Virus record (IMG/VR): IMGVR_UViG_3300023276_001086
Span: 103,833-167,832 of that record
Length of the DNA stretch: 64,000 nucleotides
Source: a virus
Strand: one strand, 5' to 3'
The notes under the pieces are model-generated. The model ran no database searches and was not told where the DNA came from. It saw nothing but the letters and a program-made list of their open reading frames with translations. The translations under genes and the position numbers were made by a program. Of this stretch, positions 15,390-22,674 are shown one piece after another (position 1 is the stretch's first letter; each line of letters opens with the position of its first letter).

Positions 15390-16092
15390 CCTGCCCCTCC
15401 TTCATCCTTCGCAACTCTGCCTCAAGCGCGAGCCTCTTCTGGAACTCATTCCACCACTTATCGGTGAACTCCGAATCAACCAGAGCGTGCTGGTTGGCCC
15501 TGGCGTTTTCCTCCAAGCGCACGCGGCTGATGATCTCCTCACGCTCCTGCTCCATCACCTTGGCCAACGACTTGGCGCGTACTAGACCGTACCTGCCGAT
15601 GGATCTCTGAGCGGAAGGCTGCCGAAGAACGATCAACGCCGCCTGGTGCAGATCTTCCATGTCCTGTTCGCTTATGCCCAGCTTCGTAGCGACCTCCCCC
15701 TTAGTCATCCTCGGCCCACCGTCAATCCCGTAAAGCCTCGAGATGGCGACCAGTTGTTGGAGGGTCAATCTACGAGACGCATCCTTTACACGACGGGCCA
15801 CTTGAGCTGCGTTGTCCCATTTTGGGATGCTGGGCTTGACGCAAAACACCTCGCACAACAAAAGAGCAGCCCCACGAAGAGTTCTGTGCTCACGCCAGCG
15901 TTCGGGGAGTTCCTTCTCTACAATCTCACGTAGCCGGATGGTGCCCACAGAATACCCCTCAGCATGTTCTCGGAGCTCTCTGCGGTTACGGTGACCCACA
16001 AAATTCACTACCGCGTCTGGTACACCTTCGAGGGAAACACCAAACGTGGCAGCAAGCGCACGTAAACGCACTGGACCTTTGGTCCTTGTCAT
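15379..16092 (-). CDS. sigma-70 region 4-like regulator
   Basis: 237 aa. Residues about 108-158 (LTLQQLVAISRLYGIDGG, then MTKGEVATKLGISEQDMEDL, then A-A-L-I-V-L-R) have the spacing of sigma region 4. It has helix 1 with an aromatic/Gly turn, then the HTH. No region 2 is visible. The C-terminus (WWNEFQKRLALEAEL) contains arm 2 of the 45-bp inverted repeat. It could be a sigma-like or anti-sigma-like transcription factor, distinct from the XRE fusion. Confidence 0.6.
   Translation of the reverse strand: MTRTKGPVRLRALAATFGVSLEGVPDAVVNFVGHRNRRELREHAEGYSVGTIRLREIVEKELPERWREHRTLRGAALLLCEVFCVKPSIPKWDNAAQVARRVKDASRRLTLQQLVAISRLYGIDGGPRMTKGEVATKLGISEQDMEDLHQAALIVLRQPSAQRSIGRYGLVRAKSLAKVMEQEREEIISRVRLEENARANQHALVDSEFTDKWWNEFQKRLALEAELRRMKEGQDGS
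15410..15454 (-). repeat. 45-bp inverted repeat, arm 2
   Basis: Inverted copy of 13888-13932 with one mismatch, located in the last 30 codons of the sigma-4-like gene. Here the minus strand encodes WNEFQKRLALEAELR. The arms are 1.48 kb apart and enclose the MerR-like gene and two small genes. Confidence 0.9.
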
Positions 16093-16268
16093 GTCCGTAC
16101 CCTCTTATGATCCTTCTCCTCCTCGACGATGAAGATGGCCTCATCAATGCTCTTCTGAATCTGATCCTTCTCGACGTAGTTGAACATGTCGTAACTCACC
16201 ATCTTGGCGAAGAGCCGCCGAACGAGCTTGGCGGTCATCAAGAGCAGCCTGAGCTGTGCGGTAGTCAC
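16089..16268 (-). CDS. hypothetical small helical protein
   Basis: 59 aa. GTG 16268 overlaps the upstream stop as GTGA. Helical and amphipathic (QLRLLLMTAKLVRRLFAKMV, then IQKSIDEAIFIVEEEK). Overlaps the next gene by 4 bp (ATGA). Function unknown. Confidence 0.6.
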   Translation of the reverse strand: MTTAQLRLLLMTAKLVRRLFAKMVSYDMFNYVEKDQIQKSIDEAIFIVEEEKDHKRVRT

Positions 16269-16576
16269 GGTCCCACCTTGTTGTCGCAAACCCCGCCCGT
16301 GAGAACGGCGAGGCTGTTCTGTAGTCGACTGATCTGCGCCAGAGCCTTCTCGCAGAGCTCTGATGTAGACCGGACCTTTTCCTTCAGAGAACTGCACTCG
16401 GCATCGAGCTTGGCGGTGCAGTTCTCGCACGTGTACCTGCGGCCTTCGATGACGCAGCAGATGCAAACGGGCGGCTTCGCTGCCTCGATGGCGTACTCGA
16501 CGGCAGACCAGATGAACTCCCAGTCCTTCCGCTCAACAGCCTCGTCGAACTCCTTCCTGTCGATGTTGTAGCTCAT
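16265..16576 (-). CDS. coiled-coil protein with Cys cluster
   Basis: 103 aa. CICCVIEGRRYTCENC lies at about residues 38-53, followed by a heptad helix (SSLKEKVRSTSELCEKALAQ). It is likely a zinc-bound dimer. ATG overlaps the upstream TGA. Confidence 0.6.
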   Translation of the reverse strand: MSYNIDRKEFDEAVERKDWEFIWSAVEYAIEAAKPPVCICCVIEGRRYTCENCTAKLDAECSSLKEKVRSTSELCEKALAQISRLQNSLAVLTGGVCDNKVGP

Positions 16577-16896
16577 GGCATCTCCGACCCATCAAGACGC
16601 TTCGGAGGCATGATTTGCCGAGCCACCGTCGGCTGATGAATGATGTCCCGCAACTCCGCAGCAGTGAGCAACGCGTTCTGCTGTCCACGCTCGTAGGCGA
16701 TACGGACAGCGTGCTGAATCTCAATCTTGAGCTGGTTCATGTACGGACTGTTCGACCGAATGAGCTTGTCGAGCCCGTTGGCCTCGAGCCAAGTCCGGAC
16801 GAGATCCTTGGCCAACTTCTCGGGGTCGATGAGGTAGTCCCCCGCTCGGAGGGTCTTCGTGGTCAACTCAGCTGAGTCCACACTCCCAGTGATCAT
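16573..16896 (-). CDS. hypothetical protein
   Basis: 107 aa, ATG 16896 behind GGAGAG. Mostly helical (PEKLAKDLVRTWLEANGLDK, HAVRIAYERGQQNALLTAAE). No cysteines and no known motif. Confidence 0.55.
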   Translation of the reverse strand: MITGSVDSAELTTKTLRAGDYLIDPEKLAKDLVRTWLEANGLDKLIRSNSPYMNQLKIEIQHAVRIAYERGQQNALLTAAELRDIIHQPTVARQIMPPKRLDGSEMP

Positions 16897-16911
16897 ACTT
16901 CTCTCCTTTTC

Positions 16912-17112
16912 TCAATCCCATGACAGCACCATATCGTGATCAATGCTGTGCTTGCCGCACCTCGAGCACGTTGTGGTCGTGACCTGCTCATCCTGATAGA
17001 TGGGGCCATCCCACACATGCTCACAGGACTCCGGACACTTGCACCGACAAGTAGCAGACCCGGGTCCGTAGTTGACATGGACGAATACGGGAAGCTTCTT
17101 CTCGTCACCCAC
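16912..17112 (-). CDS. zinc-ribbon protein
   Basis: 66 aa from GTG 17112 behind AGGGAGG. C-R-C-K-C-P-E-S-C-E-H then TTTTCSRCGKHSIDH. The first Cys/His cluster is unusually dense (four Cys in nine residues). Likely binds one or two zincs. Confidence 0.55.
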   Translation of the reverse strand: MGDEKKLPVFVHVNYGPGSATCRCKCPESCEHVWDGPIYQDEQVTTTTCSRCGKHSIDHDMVLSWD

Positions 17113-17114
17113 CG

Positions 17115-17462
17115 TCAATCCTCCCTGTGCCAATTCTTGCTATTTTCTTCCTGCGTGAGGACATGCGTACCCTTGGGCCACGTCGGCACACTGATGGGTA
17201 CCGAGAGGTCCGGCGCATGCTTCCCACCGAGGTACTCAAAGACGACCCAGGCGCCCCACATGCCACGAGGCTGACGCCAAGCAACACCAATCTGTCCGTG
17301 CTCCTTCCCGCAGATGGTGCAGGGCACCTTCGGGTCGAGGTAGCACTCGCTGATCTTCTTGCTGGTGTCTGAGATGTACCTCTCGAACTCGAGGCCTACC
17401 TCACCTCGGCCGGTCTTGGGGTTCTTCCTCGTCTCGCCACCGAACTGCATGAGGCTACTCAT
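17115..17462 (-). CDS. hypothetical protein with single CxxC
   Basis: 115 aa. Basic N-terminus, V-P-C-T-I-C-G-K-E-H-G in the middle, then a W-rich beta part (VAWRQPRGMWGAWVVFEYLG). ATG overlaps the upstream gene by 8 bp. Confidence 0.55.
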   Translation of the reverse strand: MSSLMQFGGETRKNPKTGRGEVGLEFERYISDTSKKISECYLDPKVPCTICGKEHGQIGVAWRQPRGMWGAWVVFEYLGGKHAPDLSVPISVPTWPKGTHVLTQEENSKNWHRED

Positions 17463-17835
17463 CAGCAGCCTCCTCGAGCACCTGGATGCGCTGCTGCAAC
17501 TCCCGAAGCTCCGCCGTCACGACACCCAGCATGACCGCCATACCCAACAGAAAGGGAAGAACGACTGCGGCCAGCATCCGAAGCCGGGAGAGGTGTAGAG
17601 CTGACTTGTGCTCCACAACGTCCAAGACGGCATCACCGGAGCACACCTCCCGGCCCGCAGCAAAGCACTCGAACTCTGTGATGCGGACATCATGCTCCTG
17701 GATGTCCTCGATGGTGGTCCTGAGACCGTCACCGATTATGGCGAGATCGGACACTTCCCGGTACGGAACAGAACCCTCCCCCTCTTCCTCCTCCCCAGGC
17801 AGAAACGTGCCCACATCATCCTCCCAGTTACTCAT
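17455..17835 (-). CDS. single-pass membrane protein
   Basis: 126 aa. Acidic soluble N-terminus (about 85 residues), then one transmembrane helix (MLAAVVLPFLLGMAVMLGVV) and a short coiled-coil tail (AELRELQQRIQVLEEAADE). The positive-inside pattern around LHLSRLR suggests that the N-terminus faces the cytoplasm. Role unknown. Confidence 0.65.
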   Translation of the reverse strand: MSNWEDDVGTFLPGEEEEGEGSVPYREVSDLAIIGDGLRTTIEDIQEHDVRITEFECFAAGREVCSGDAVLDVVEHKSALHLSRLRMLAAVVLPFLLGMAVMLGVVTAELRELQQRIQVLEEAADE

Positions 17836-18290
17836 TTGTTCTCCCTCTCGTCGTGCCCTGCGCGCTTCTCATCGAGCCACCGACCTGTGCCGTGCCACTC
17901 GACCCCATCCGCGGTAATGAAGCAGGCCGAGCCCCCGAAGGCGTCAAGCCGCGGCTTTGAGCAGCTGTGGGACACCTCAATGCCAAAGCAACCGTCCGGC
18001 TTGAACTTGCGCAGGTACGCCTGAGCGATGTACGCCGCGAACTCGTGACCACACGACTCATCGTTGCGCAGCCACAATCCCCTTTCATCGAGGTCACACT
18101 CGGGCGGGTAGACCTCCTCAACTGTCACGCCTTGCTCAGTGAGGACGGCAATGATTTCCTCCGACAAGCCATCGGGGTTCGCCTCTTCGTAGGCATTTGT
18201 GAGTGCCTTCGTTTGTGCGATGAGCCACTCCCGCTCTTCCTTGACCTTCGTCTCAATCATGACGGAGAACATGCTGTAGTAGTCGGCCAT
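17832..18290 (-). CDS. hypothetical protein
   Basis: 152 aa, ATG 18290 behind GGAGGG. N-terminal helix (IETKVKEEREWLIAQTKALT) followed by alpha/beta sequence with four scattered cysteines. No family is recognised. Confidence 0.55.
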   Translation of the reverse strand: MADYYSMFSVMIETKVKEEREWLIAQTKALTNAYEEANPDGLSEEIIAVLTEQGVTVEEVYPPECDLDERGLWLRNDESCGHEFAAYIAQAYLRKFKPDGCFGIEVSHSCSKPRLDAFGGSACFITADGVEWHGTGRWLDEKRAGHDERENK

Positions 18291-18299
18291 CTCACCCTC

Positions 18300-18590
18300 C
18301 TATCCTGTGAACAGTATCCGAGCATCGGCCATGACCAGCTCGAATGTGTACGGCTTTCGCTCATCACCGGCGTACATGGTGCGCGTTGTCCACGCACCCT
18401 TCTTGGGGTCGTACTCGTAGATGGTAGAGAAGAACCGTTCGTAGTTGTCACAGACAACCCAAAGGCCCTCATCATTGATGCTGGCGTACATCACGTCTTT
18501 GGCGATGGGGCTATCGATACCCCAAGCCTCGAACGCATTGGCCGTAGCAGCCTCCACGAACTTCTTCACTTGCTCAGGTATGTCAGCCAC
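18300..18590 (-). CDS. hypothetical protein
   Basis: 96 aa. Helix followed by aromatic beta-strands (ASINDEGLWVVCDNYERFFS, TIYEYDPKKGAW). The strand content suggests a small beta-sheet domain. Overlaps the upstream gene by 8 bp. Confidence 0.55.
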   Translation of the reverse strand: MADIPEQVKKFVEAATANAFEAWGIDSPIAKDVMYASINDEGLWVVCDNYERFFSTIYEYDPKKGAWTTRTMYAGDERKPYTFELVMADARILFTG

Positions 18591-18951
18591 TGTCCTCTAC
18601 CTCCCCTTCGTGCAACAAAAGCAGGTGCTCCAACCGAAGAGCACTCATGTGCTCGCACTCGGTCTCATGGCAACACGCCGCACACAAGGGGTCATGCTTC
18701 GACTTCGGCCTCCGCCAATTACCCAAACCACCATGATCGCACTGCACCTCCCCACGAGGCACCGAGCTCCCGACCCACATCTTCTTCTCTACCGCCACCT
18801 CAATCAGCTCCCGAGCCACTGCTTCGGACCTGCAATCGAACGTATCCGTTGCGACCCACTGCCCATTGGCGAAAAGAGCAGCAAATGTGTAAGCCCTGAT
18901 AGGGCGCTTTAGTCGAAAGACGCCAGCACCCTCTTCACTCTCCTTCTTCAT
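18583..18951 (-). CDS. zinc-binding HNH-like or ribbon protein
   Basis: About 122 aa; ATG 18951 is preferred, GTG 18960 possible. The segment CDHGGLGNWRRPKSKHDPLC followed by A-A-C-C-H-E-T-E-C-E-H-M offers many Cys/His ligands. It is superficially like an HNH finger, but no H-N-H triad is clear. Function unknown. Confidence 0.5.
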   Translation of the reverse strand: MKKESEEGAGVFRLKRPIRAYTFAALFANGQWVATDTFDCRSEAVARELIEVAVEKKMWVGSSVPRGEVQCDHGGLGNWRRPKSKHDPLCAACCHETECEHMSALRLEHLLLLHEGEVEDSG

Positions 18952-19666
18952 CTGTCGCACCTTTCGTCATGATGACGATGACTGGTGGCGGCCCGCAGGC
19001 ATACCCATCAGCGAGGAACCGTCGACCATCAAGTCCGAACTTCACTGCCTCGTCATCCTCCACCTCATCGAGTGGGGTCAGCTCACCCGGTTCCTCATCG
19101 TCATCGAGGTCCTTGCAGCCGAAACTTGGGCAGGTACCGTCTTCGTCGAGCGTGACCGTGCAATAGCACCGCTCGCACCACCGCAACGCCCTGAAACAGT
19201 CAAGGCAGGTGGGCATCGACAGGTAGATGCCGACACCGCCGTTGCCCTGGGAACCGAGGAATTTGGCAATCCCCTGATAGGGCTCACCGCAGCTATGACA
19301 GTGCCAGATTGGTCCCTTGAGATCATGGAGGTCCAAGATGGTTGTCATGGTATTCAGTGTGTTGGGGTTCGGATCGATCTCCTCGATCTCCTCGAGCTCC
19401 CAAGTATCGTAGTTGCCGCCCTCCATCACCTCGACGAACGCAGCAGCAATAGTGCCGTGCAGGACGACGTCGATTGCATTGTCCAGCTTCTTGAAGCCAA
19501 GCCACCCGTAGGCCTTGCCTGACACGTAGATAGGGAACACCTCCCCCTCCTTGAACAGGAAGTAGTTGGGCTCCCACCAGCACCCGTCGTAGGGCACGTG
19601 AGACCTACAGTACAGAATGCAGGGCTCCTCACGTCCCTCCAACAGCTCCTTCAACGTCCTCTCCAT
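18935..19666 (-). CDS. zinc-ribbon-rich hypothetical protein
   Basis: 243 aa. The N-terminal half is W/Y/F-rich alpha/beta. Then come WHCHSCGEP, CLDC, WCERCYCTV and CPSFGC, enough cysteines for two or three zinc sites, followed by an acidic linker and a hydrophobic final strand (PPPVIVIMTKG). ATG overlaps the upstream gene by 38 bp. Confidence 0.6.
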   Translation of the reverse strand: MERTLKELLEGREEPCILYCRSHVPYDGCWWEPNYFLFKEGEVFPIYVSGKAYGWLGFKKLDNAIDVVLHGTIAAAFVEVMEGGNYDTWELEEIEEIDPNPNTLNTMTTILDLHDLKGPIWHCHSCGEPYQGIAKFLGSQGNGGVGIYLSMPTCLDCFRALRWCERCYCTVTLDEDGTCPSFGCKDLDDDEEPGELTPLDEVEDDEAVKFGLDGRRFLADGYACGPPPVIVIMTKGATDEEGE

Positions 19667-20159
19667 CCTCGATCTCCTCTTTCCTCTTGAACTCCAACGA
19701 CCGTTTGTACTCGGTCAGTTCCCTCATCTCGTCGTAGAGCTGCTCCCGAAAGAACTGCACATCGTTAGCCAACTCGTCATCTGTTGGGCGACCGGGCAGT
19801 AGCTTGTGTGCCAACCACCGCCTGGCTATGTCGTGCTGTCGATTGATGATGGTCGGCATGGGCCACACGACCTGATCGAGCAACTCGACAATCTTGGTAG
19901 TGCCCTTGACGGTCCGAACCTCCCAAGTGACGCGGTTGTAGTAGCCCTTCTTCTTCAAGATAAGGCGACCACCGAGGAGGTCGATGAGATCCTGCACCAG
20001 CTCTTTCCTACTGACGTGTATCCTGACAGCGGCACAGAGTAGGTATCTGGTACGCCCCGCAACCGTCTCGCCAGACCTCGTGATGTAGAACGAACCGTTC
20101 GCTGCGAACAGACCACCAACCCAACCGGGGAACTGGTCATAGTCCTCCTGCTCAAGCAA
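19629..20159 (-). CDS. LAGLIDADG-type homing endonuclease homologue, degenerate
   Basis: 176 aa from TTG 20159 behind AAAGGAGAG. WVGGLFAANGSFYITRSG aligns with the first LAGLIDADG helix and following strand. R-I-H-V-S-R-K-E-L-V-Q-D-L-I-D-L-L-G-G, K-K-K-G-Y-Y-N-R-V-T-W-E-V and a final R-x-W-L-A-H-K segment follow the single-motif family layout. The acidic catalytic residue of the motif is Asn here and the other acidic position is Ala, so cleavage is doubtful. It is a free-standing gene with no intron or intein seen nearby. It may be a decayed mobile gene or one reused for DNA binding. Confidence 0.7.
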   Translation of the reverse strand: MLEQEDYDQFPGWVGGLFAANGSFYITRSGETVAGRTRYLLCAAVRIHVSRKELVQDLIDLLGGRLILKKKGYYNRVTWEVRTVKGTTKIVELLDQVVWPMPTIINRQHDIARRWLAHKLLPGRPTDDELANDVQFFREQLYDEMRELTEYKRSLEFKRKEEIEDGEDVEGAVGGT

Positions 20160-20198
20160 TCTCGCTCTCCTTTCAGCTTTTACTTCAACTAGGTAAGT

Positions 20199-20239
20199 CT
20201 AGTAAGACCCTCCTATAATATATTAGGGGGTCTTACTAG
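20199..20239. promoter_or_regulatory. long palindrome containing TATAAT
   Basis: CTAGTAAGACCCTCCTA and TTAGGGGGTCTTACTAG form a near-perfect 17-bp inverted repeat around an AT-rich centre holding TATAATAT. A partial extra copy, TAAGTCTAG, lies just to the left. There is no T-tract on either side, so an operator over a promoter for the TTG 20159 gene is more likely than a terminator. An RNA hairpin is also possible. Confidence 0.6.
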
Positions 20240-20287
20240 ATACCCCTATCTGTAGTAAAACCACCATAGAGAAGGAGCCCTCTCAGA

Positions 20288-20404
20288 TCAAGCACCTTGC
20301 TTGTGCCGCTTCAGCCGCATCTTCAGTCTCCAGAACAAGTAGCCCACGGCAGGAAGTCCGGACAGAAATCCGAGAAGGGCTACGGCAAGGCAGTGAGGGC
20401 ACAT
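20288..20404 (-). CDS. 38-residue membrane protein
   Basis: ATG 20404 overlaps the upstream TGA as TGATG. MCPHC is followed by a hydrophobic helix (LAVALLGFLSGLPAVGYLFW) and a strongly basic tail (RLKMRLKRHKQGA). The charge rule places the tail in the cytoplasm. The N-terminal CxxC could bind metal or form a disulphide. Unrelated to the two 42-residue membrane proteins. Confidence 0.6.
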   Translation of the reverse strand: MCPHCLAVALLGFLSGLPAVGYLFWRLKMRLKRHKQGA

Positions 20405-21000
20405 CAGTTCGATTCCTTGTTGTCTACGAGCTGGAGGTAGCCAACTCTCGCTTCGTCATCAACATCACGCCCCTCCATAGCATCCAAGAAGGTACGGATG
20501 ACGACACGGGCGTCGATACCCCAGGTACTGAGCAAGATGATGGTCTCGAGGATTATGACGGACGTCCCTCGGCACGCTTGCTCGAAGAACCCACTCTCGA
20601 GAGGGTCATGGTGCTCGTTCATGTCCGCCTCCGACACCGTAACCGCTAGATCACCCAAACCAGCCATCAGAGCTGCCAACGTACTGAGCGGGCCCACATC
20701 AGCTCTCCGGCGCCCAGCAGCCTTCCCCTTCGCGTAGCGCACCGCTCTCAGAAAGACTTGGTCCCGCATACTGTCAGCGTGACCTGCCTCGATGAGCTTG
20801 TGCAGATCACCCGCCTCCGTGCGGTCGTTGAGCTCGGCAGCGATTGCCTGAGCTTGCTCCATTTTCATCTTGGGGCTCTCGAGGTCGAAAGCCATACCTC
20901 TGAGCACTACCTTCGCGTACTCTTCTCCAGATTCCGGTGGTGGGGTCACATCAGCGAAGATCTGCGGCTTGTCCATACCATCCCTTTCTTCTATCCTCAT
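20404..21000 (-). CDS. hypothetical protein
   Basis: Up to 198 aa; ATG 20976 behind AAAGGGAT is an alternative start that shortens the overlap with the upstream gene. Helical throughout (MEQAQAIAAELNDRTEAG, GFFEQACRGTSVIILETIIL). No motif is recognised. Confidence 0.55.
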   Translation of the reverse strand: MRIEERDGMDKPQIFADVTPPPESGEEYAKVVLRGMAFDLESPKMKMEQAQAIAAELNDRTEAGDLHKLIEAGHADSMRDQVFLRAVRYAKGKAAGRRRADVGPLSTLAALMAGLGDLAVTVSEADMNEHHDPLESGFFEQACRGTSVIILETIILLSTWGIDARVVIRTFLDAMEGRDVDDEARVGYLQLVDNKESN

Positions 21001-21133
21001 CTCTCACACGCTCCTCAGTGTCTGGGGTTTTGCCTACCCCAACATACATCGGGGTAAATCGGCGTTCTGTAACCGCATCCCAGTGCTGTAGTGCCTCCTT
21101 GATTTCCCTAGTCATTCTCACGAAACCGCCCAC
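20951..21133 (-). CDS. hypothetical small protein
   Basis: 60 aa. GTG 21133 behind AGGAGG, about 45 nt downstream of a candidate promoter. Helix (TREIKEALQHWDAVTERRF) then a basic polar region. Overlaps the next gene by 27-50 bp depending on its start. Confidence 0.5.
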   Translation of the reverse strand: MGGFVRMTREIKEALQHWDAVTERRFTPMYVGVGKTPDTEERVRDEDRRKGWYGQAADLR

Positions 21134-21180
21134 ACTATCCTCCTACCTATCGCCAGCGAAGTATGTCACTGGCCGTTCAC

Positions 21181-21208
21181 CTTATACCCACATCGTAGCC
21201 CGTATTGA
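21181..21208 (-). promoter_or_regulatory. candidate phage promoter (weak -35)
   Basis: Minus strand: TCAATA, 16 nt, TATAAG (21186-21181). The sequence around the -10, GTGGGTATAAGGT, is shared with the 5553-5580 promoter. Positioned ahead of the gene starting at 21133. Confidence 0.45.
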
Positions 21209-21286
21209 GGGTAATACCCTGCTAAAAAGAATCTCTCAGTGTCCTGGGTGTGCGGCAGTTTTTTACAAGGATGCCGCCTTGTTTCT

Positions 21287-21541
21287 TCAGATGAGTCGCC
21301 CGCCGTAATGGGAGACCACCAACCACTCGTCGATTGCCACCTCCCCGATACCCCAGGGCGTCATGCCCTGGCTGGTGAGATGCTTGTTGAACTGGGCCTG
21401 CGCCGCATCCTGGTCGCGCGCCTGACAGGCCGCCACCATCTCTGCCGACAGCTCTGTCGGCAGAATTGCGACGAGACCGTCAGACCCGTAGACACCAAAC
21501 GAACCATCATGAATCTCTTTGACCTGCATGAATTTCTCCAT
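21287..21541 (-). CDS. hypothetical protein in a stand-alone cassette
   Basis: 84 aa from ATG 21541, or 80 aa from ATG 21529, which has the better GGAGA site. Begins with strands (VKEIHDGSFGVYGSDGLVAI), then a helix. It has its own promoter (21577-21604) carrying the TGGACTCGGG leader box. Below it a GCGGCA/TGCCGC hairpin lies near 21255. Looks like an independently expressed accessory gene. Confidence 0.6.
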   Translation of the reverse strand: MEKFMQVKEIHDGSFGVYGSDGLVAILPTELSAEMVAACQARDQDAAQAQFNKHLTSQGMTPWGIGEVAIDEWLVVSHYGGRLI

Positions 21542-21576
21542 TCTTCGGGGGTTAGATATCCCGAGTCCACAATACT

Positions 21577-21604
21577 CTTATCCCCCTTTCCCCCTCTCTT
21601 TTGC
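21577..21604 (-). promoter_or_regulatory. cassette promoter with TGGACTCGGG leader
   Basis: Minus strand: GCAAAA (21604-21599), exactly 16 nt, GATAAG (21582-21577), then GTATTG and TGGACTCGGG. All blocks recur at 22628, 55760 and 56322. The -35 overlaps the tail of the upstream cassette's terminator. Confidence 0.7.
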
Positions 21605-21605
21605 A

Positions 21606-21639
21606 GCTAAAAACAGCGCCCCCGTGAGGGATTGCTGTT
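21606..21639 (-). terminator. intrinsic terminator of the 21675-22577 cassette
   Basis: Minus strand: AACAGC, inner CCC/GGG pairs, GCTGTT, then TTTAGCTGC. Stem plus five T residues, 36 nt past the stop codon. The TTAGCT end is shared with other terminators here. Confidence 0.65.
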
Positions 21640-21674
21640 CCATTTTTCATCGCCGCCCCGGACGGGGCAGCGGA

Positions 21675-22577
21675 TTAGAAGTAGGGGCGGAGGAGGTCGG
21701 CGACCTCATATACCGCATCCATGGTCGCACCCGCGTTGCGCGGGCCGCCAGCACAACCGGCACCACCCCCCGCCTCGGGCCCGAAGGCCTTGCGGACAAA
21801 GTAGAGGGCGGGCTCGCCCCCGAACTCCTCCGCCGAGAACTTCTCGGGCTCCCGGAAGCTTACCGTCACATCCCCCGAGGTGGGGGTGAGAGCCACCACG
21901 CAGTCGGCGTCGTGGCCCTCGTGACGGTAGAGGTGGTTGACAAACTCTTCCGACTTTCGGAGAAGTACCGACCCCCCAAACATCACCTCCTCGATTGAGG
22001 AGGCGGCGAGGACCACCTCGGCCGCCCGCCACTGACGACCAAGGAACAGGAGCTCCTGGTCGCCGGCGAGGATGCGGTCGATGACGCCCACGTAGCTCTC
22101 GACCTCCTCGGTGACATCAGCGACTCCCTCTCGAGGGGGCCACACCTTGTGGCTCTCCTCGTAGGCCCAGACGGAGTCGAGGGCCTCTCCCCAGGTGAAG
22201 GCGCCGTTCGCGGCGCGCTCACCCCACTCGGGGAGATCGCGAGCGGCCCCGGGTCCTCGAACATCGGCCACTGCGGCCAACTTCACGAACGCCGGCGGGA
22301 AGGCATCTCGACCCATGGCGACACCGCACCCCATCATGGCGTCATGGTCCACGTGGCTCAGGCCGACGACGTCGACCACGGGCAGGCTGCCCGCTTCGGC
22401 CTCACACGGGGCGGGGTTGTCTCGATGCTTCTCGTGGTGAACGAGGGTAAATCCAGAGCCCTCAGCTGTGAGGGCTCCCCACTGGGTTTCAATGCCGCCA
22501 GTCTTCTCGCCCCGACCCTCGCAGCTCGCGAAGTAGTCAGTCAGGGCGGATGCGGATGCGGCAAGAATAAACAACAT
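21675..22577 (-). CDS. hypothetical protein in a stand-alone cassette (possible hydrolase)
   Basis: 300 aa, ATG 22577 behind AAGGAG. Acidic and GC-rich, with histidine/aspartate phrases FTLVHHEKHRDNP and VVGLSHVDHDAMMGCGVAMG. H-V-D-H-D is a plausible metal site of a DHH-like or other metal hydrolase. The C-terminus is Gly/Ala-rich. It has its own promoter with the TGGACTCGGG box and its own terminator, so it behaves like a moron. Nothing firmer can be said of its function. Confidence 0.6.
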   Translation of the reverse strand: MLFILAASASALTDYFASCEGRGEKTGGIETQWGALTAEGSGFTLVHHEKHRDNPAPCEAEAGSLPVVDVVGLSHVDHDAMMGCGVAMGRDAFPPAFVKLAAVADVRGPGAARDLPEWGERAANGAFTWGEALDSVWAYEESHKVWPPREGVADVTEEVESYVGVIDRILAGDQELLFLGRQWRAAEVVLAASSIEEVMFGGSVLLRKSEEFVNHLYRHEGHDADCVVALTPTSGDVTVSFREPEKFSAEEFGGEPALYFVRKAFGPEAGGGAGCAGGPRNAGATMDAVYEVADLLRPYF

Positions 22578-22627
22578 GGTGGTCTCCTTGTTTTTGTTGG
22601 GCGTGATTGCCCGAGTCCACTATTAGT

Positions 22628-22655
22628 CTTATCCCTCCTTTCTGGGACGTTTTGC
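22628..22655 (-). promoter_or_regulatory. cassette promoter with TGGACTCGGG leader
   Basis: Minus strand: GCAAAA (22655-22650), exactly 16 nt, GATAAG (22633-22628), then ACTAATAG and TGGACTCGGG. About 35 nt of leader remain before the AAGGAG site of the 22577 gene. Confidence 0.7.
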
Positions 22656-22674
22656 GGGGTTTGGGTCTGACATC

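Noticed and set aside
20160-20287. Possible tRNA in the AT-rich gap
   Set aside because: No cloverleaf, anticodon arm or TTC loop visible; the structure is a single long hairpin.
21240-21275. ACAAGG/CCTTGT hairpin considered as terminator
   Set aside because: The T-run is on the strand without an upstream gene; direction does not fit.
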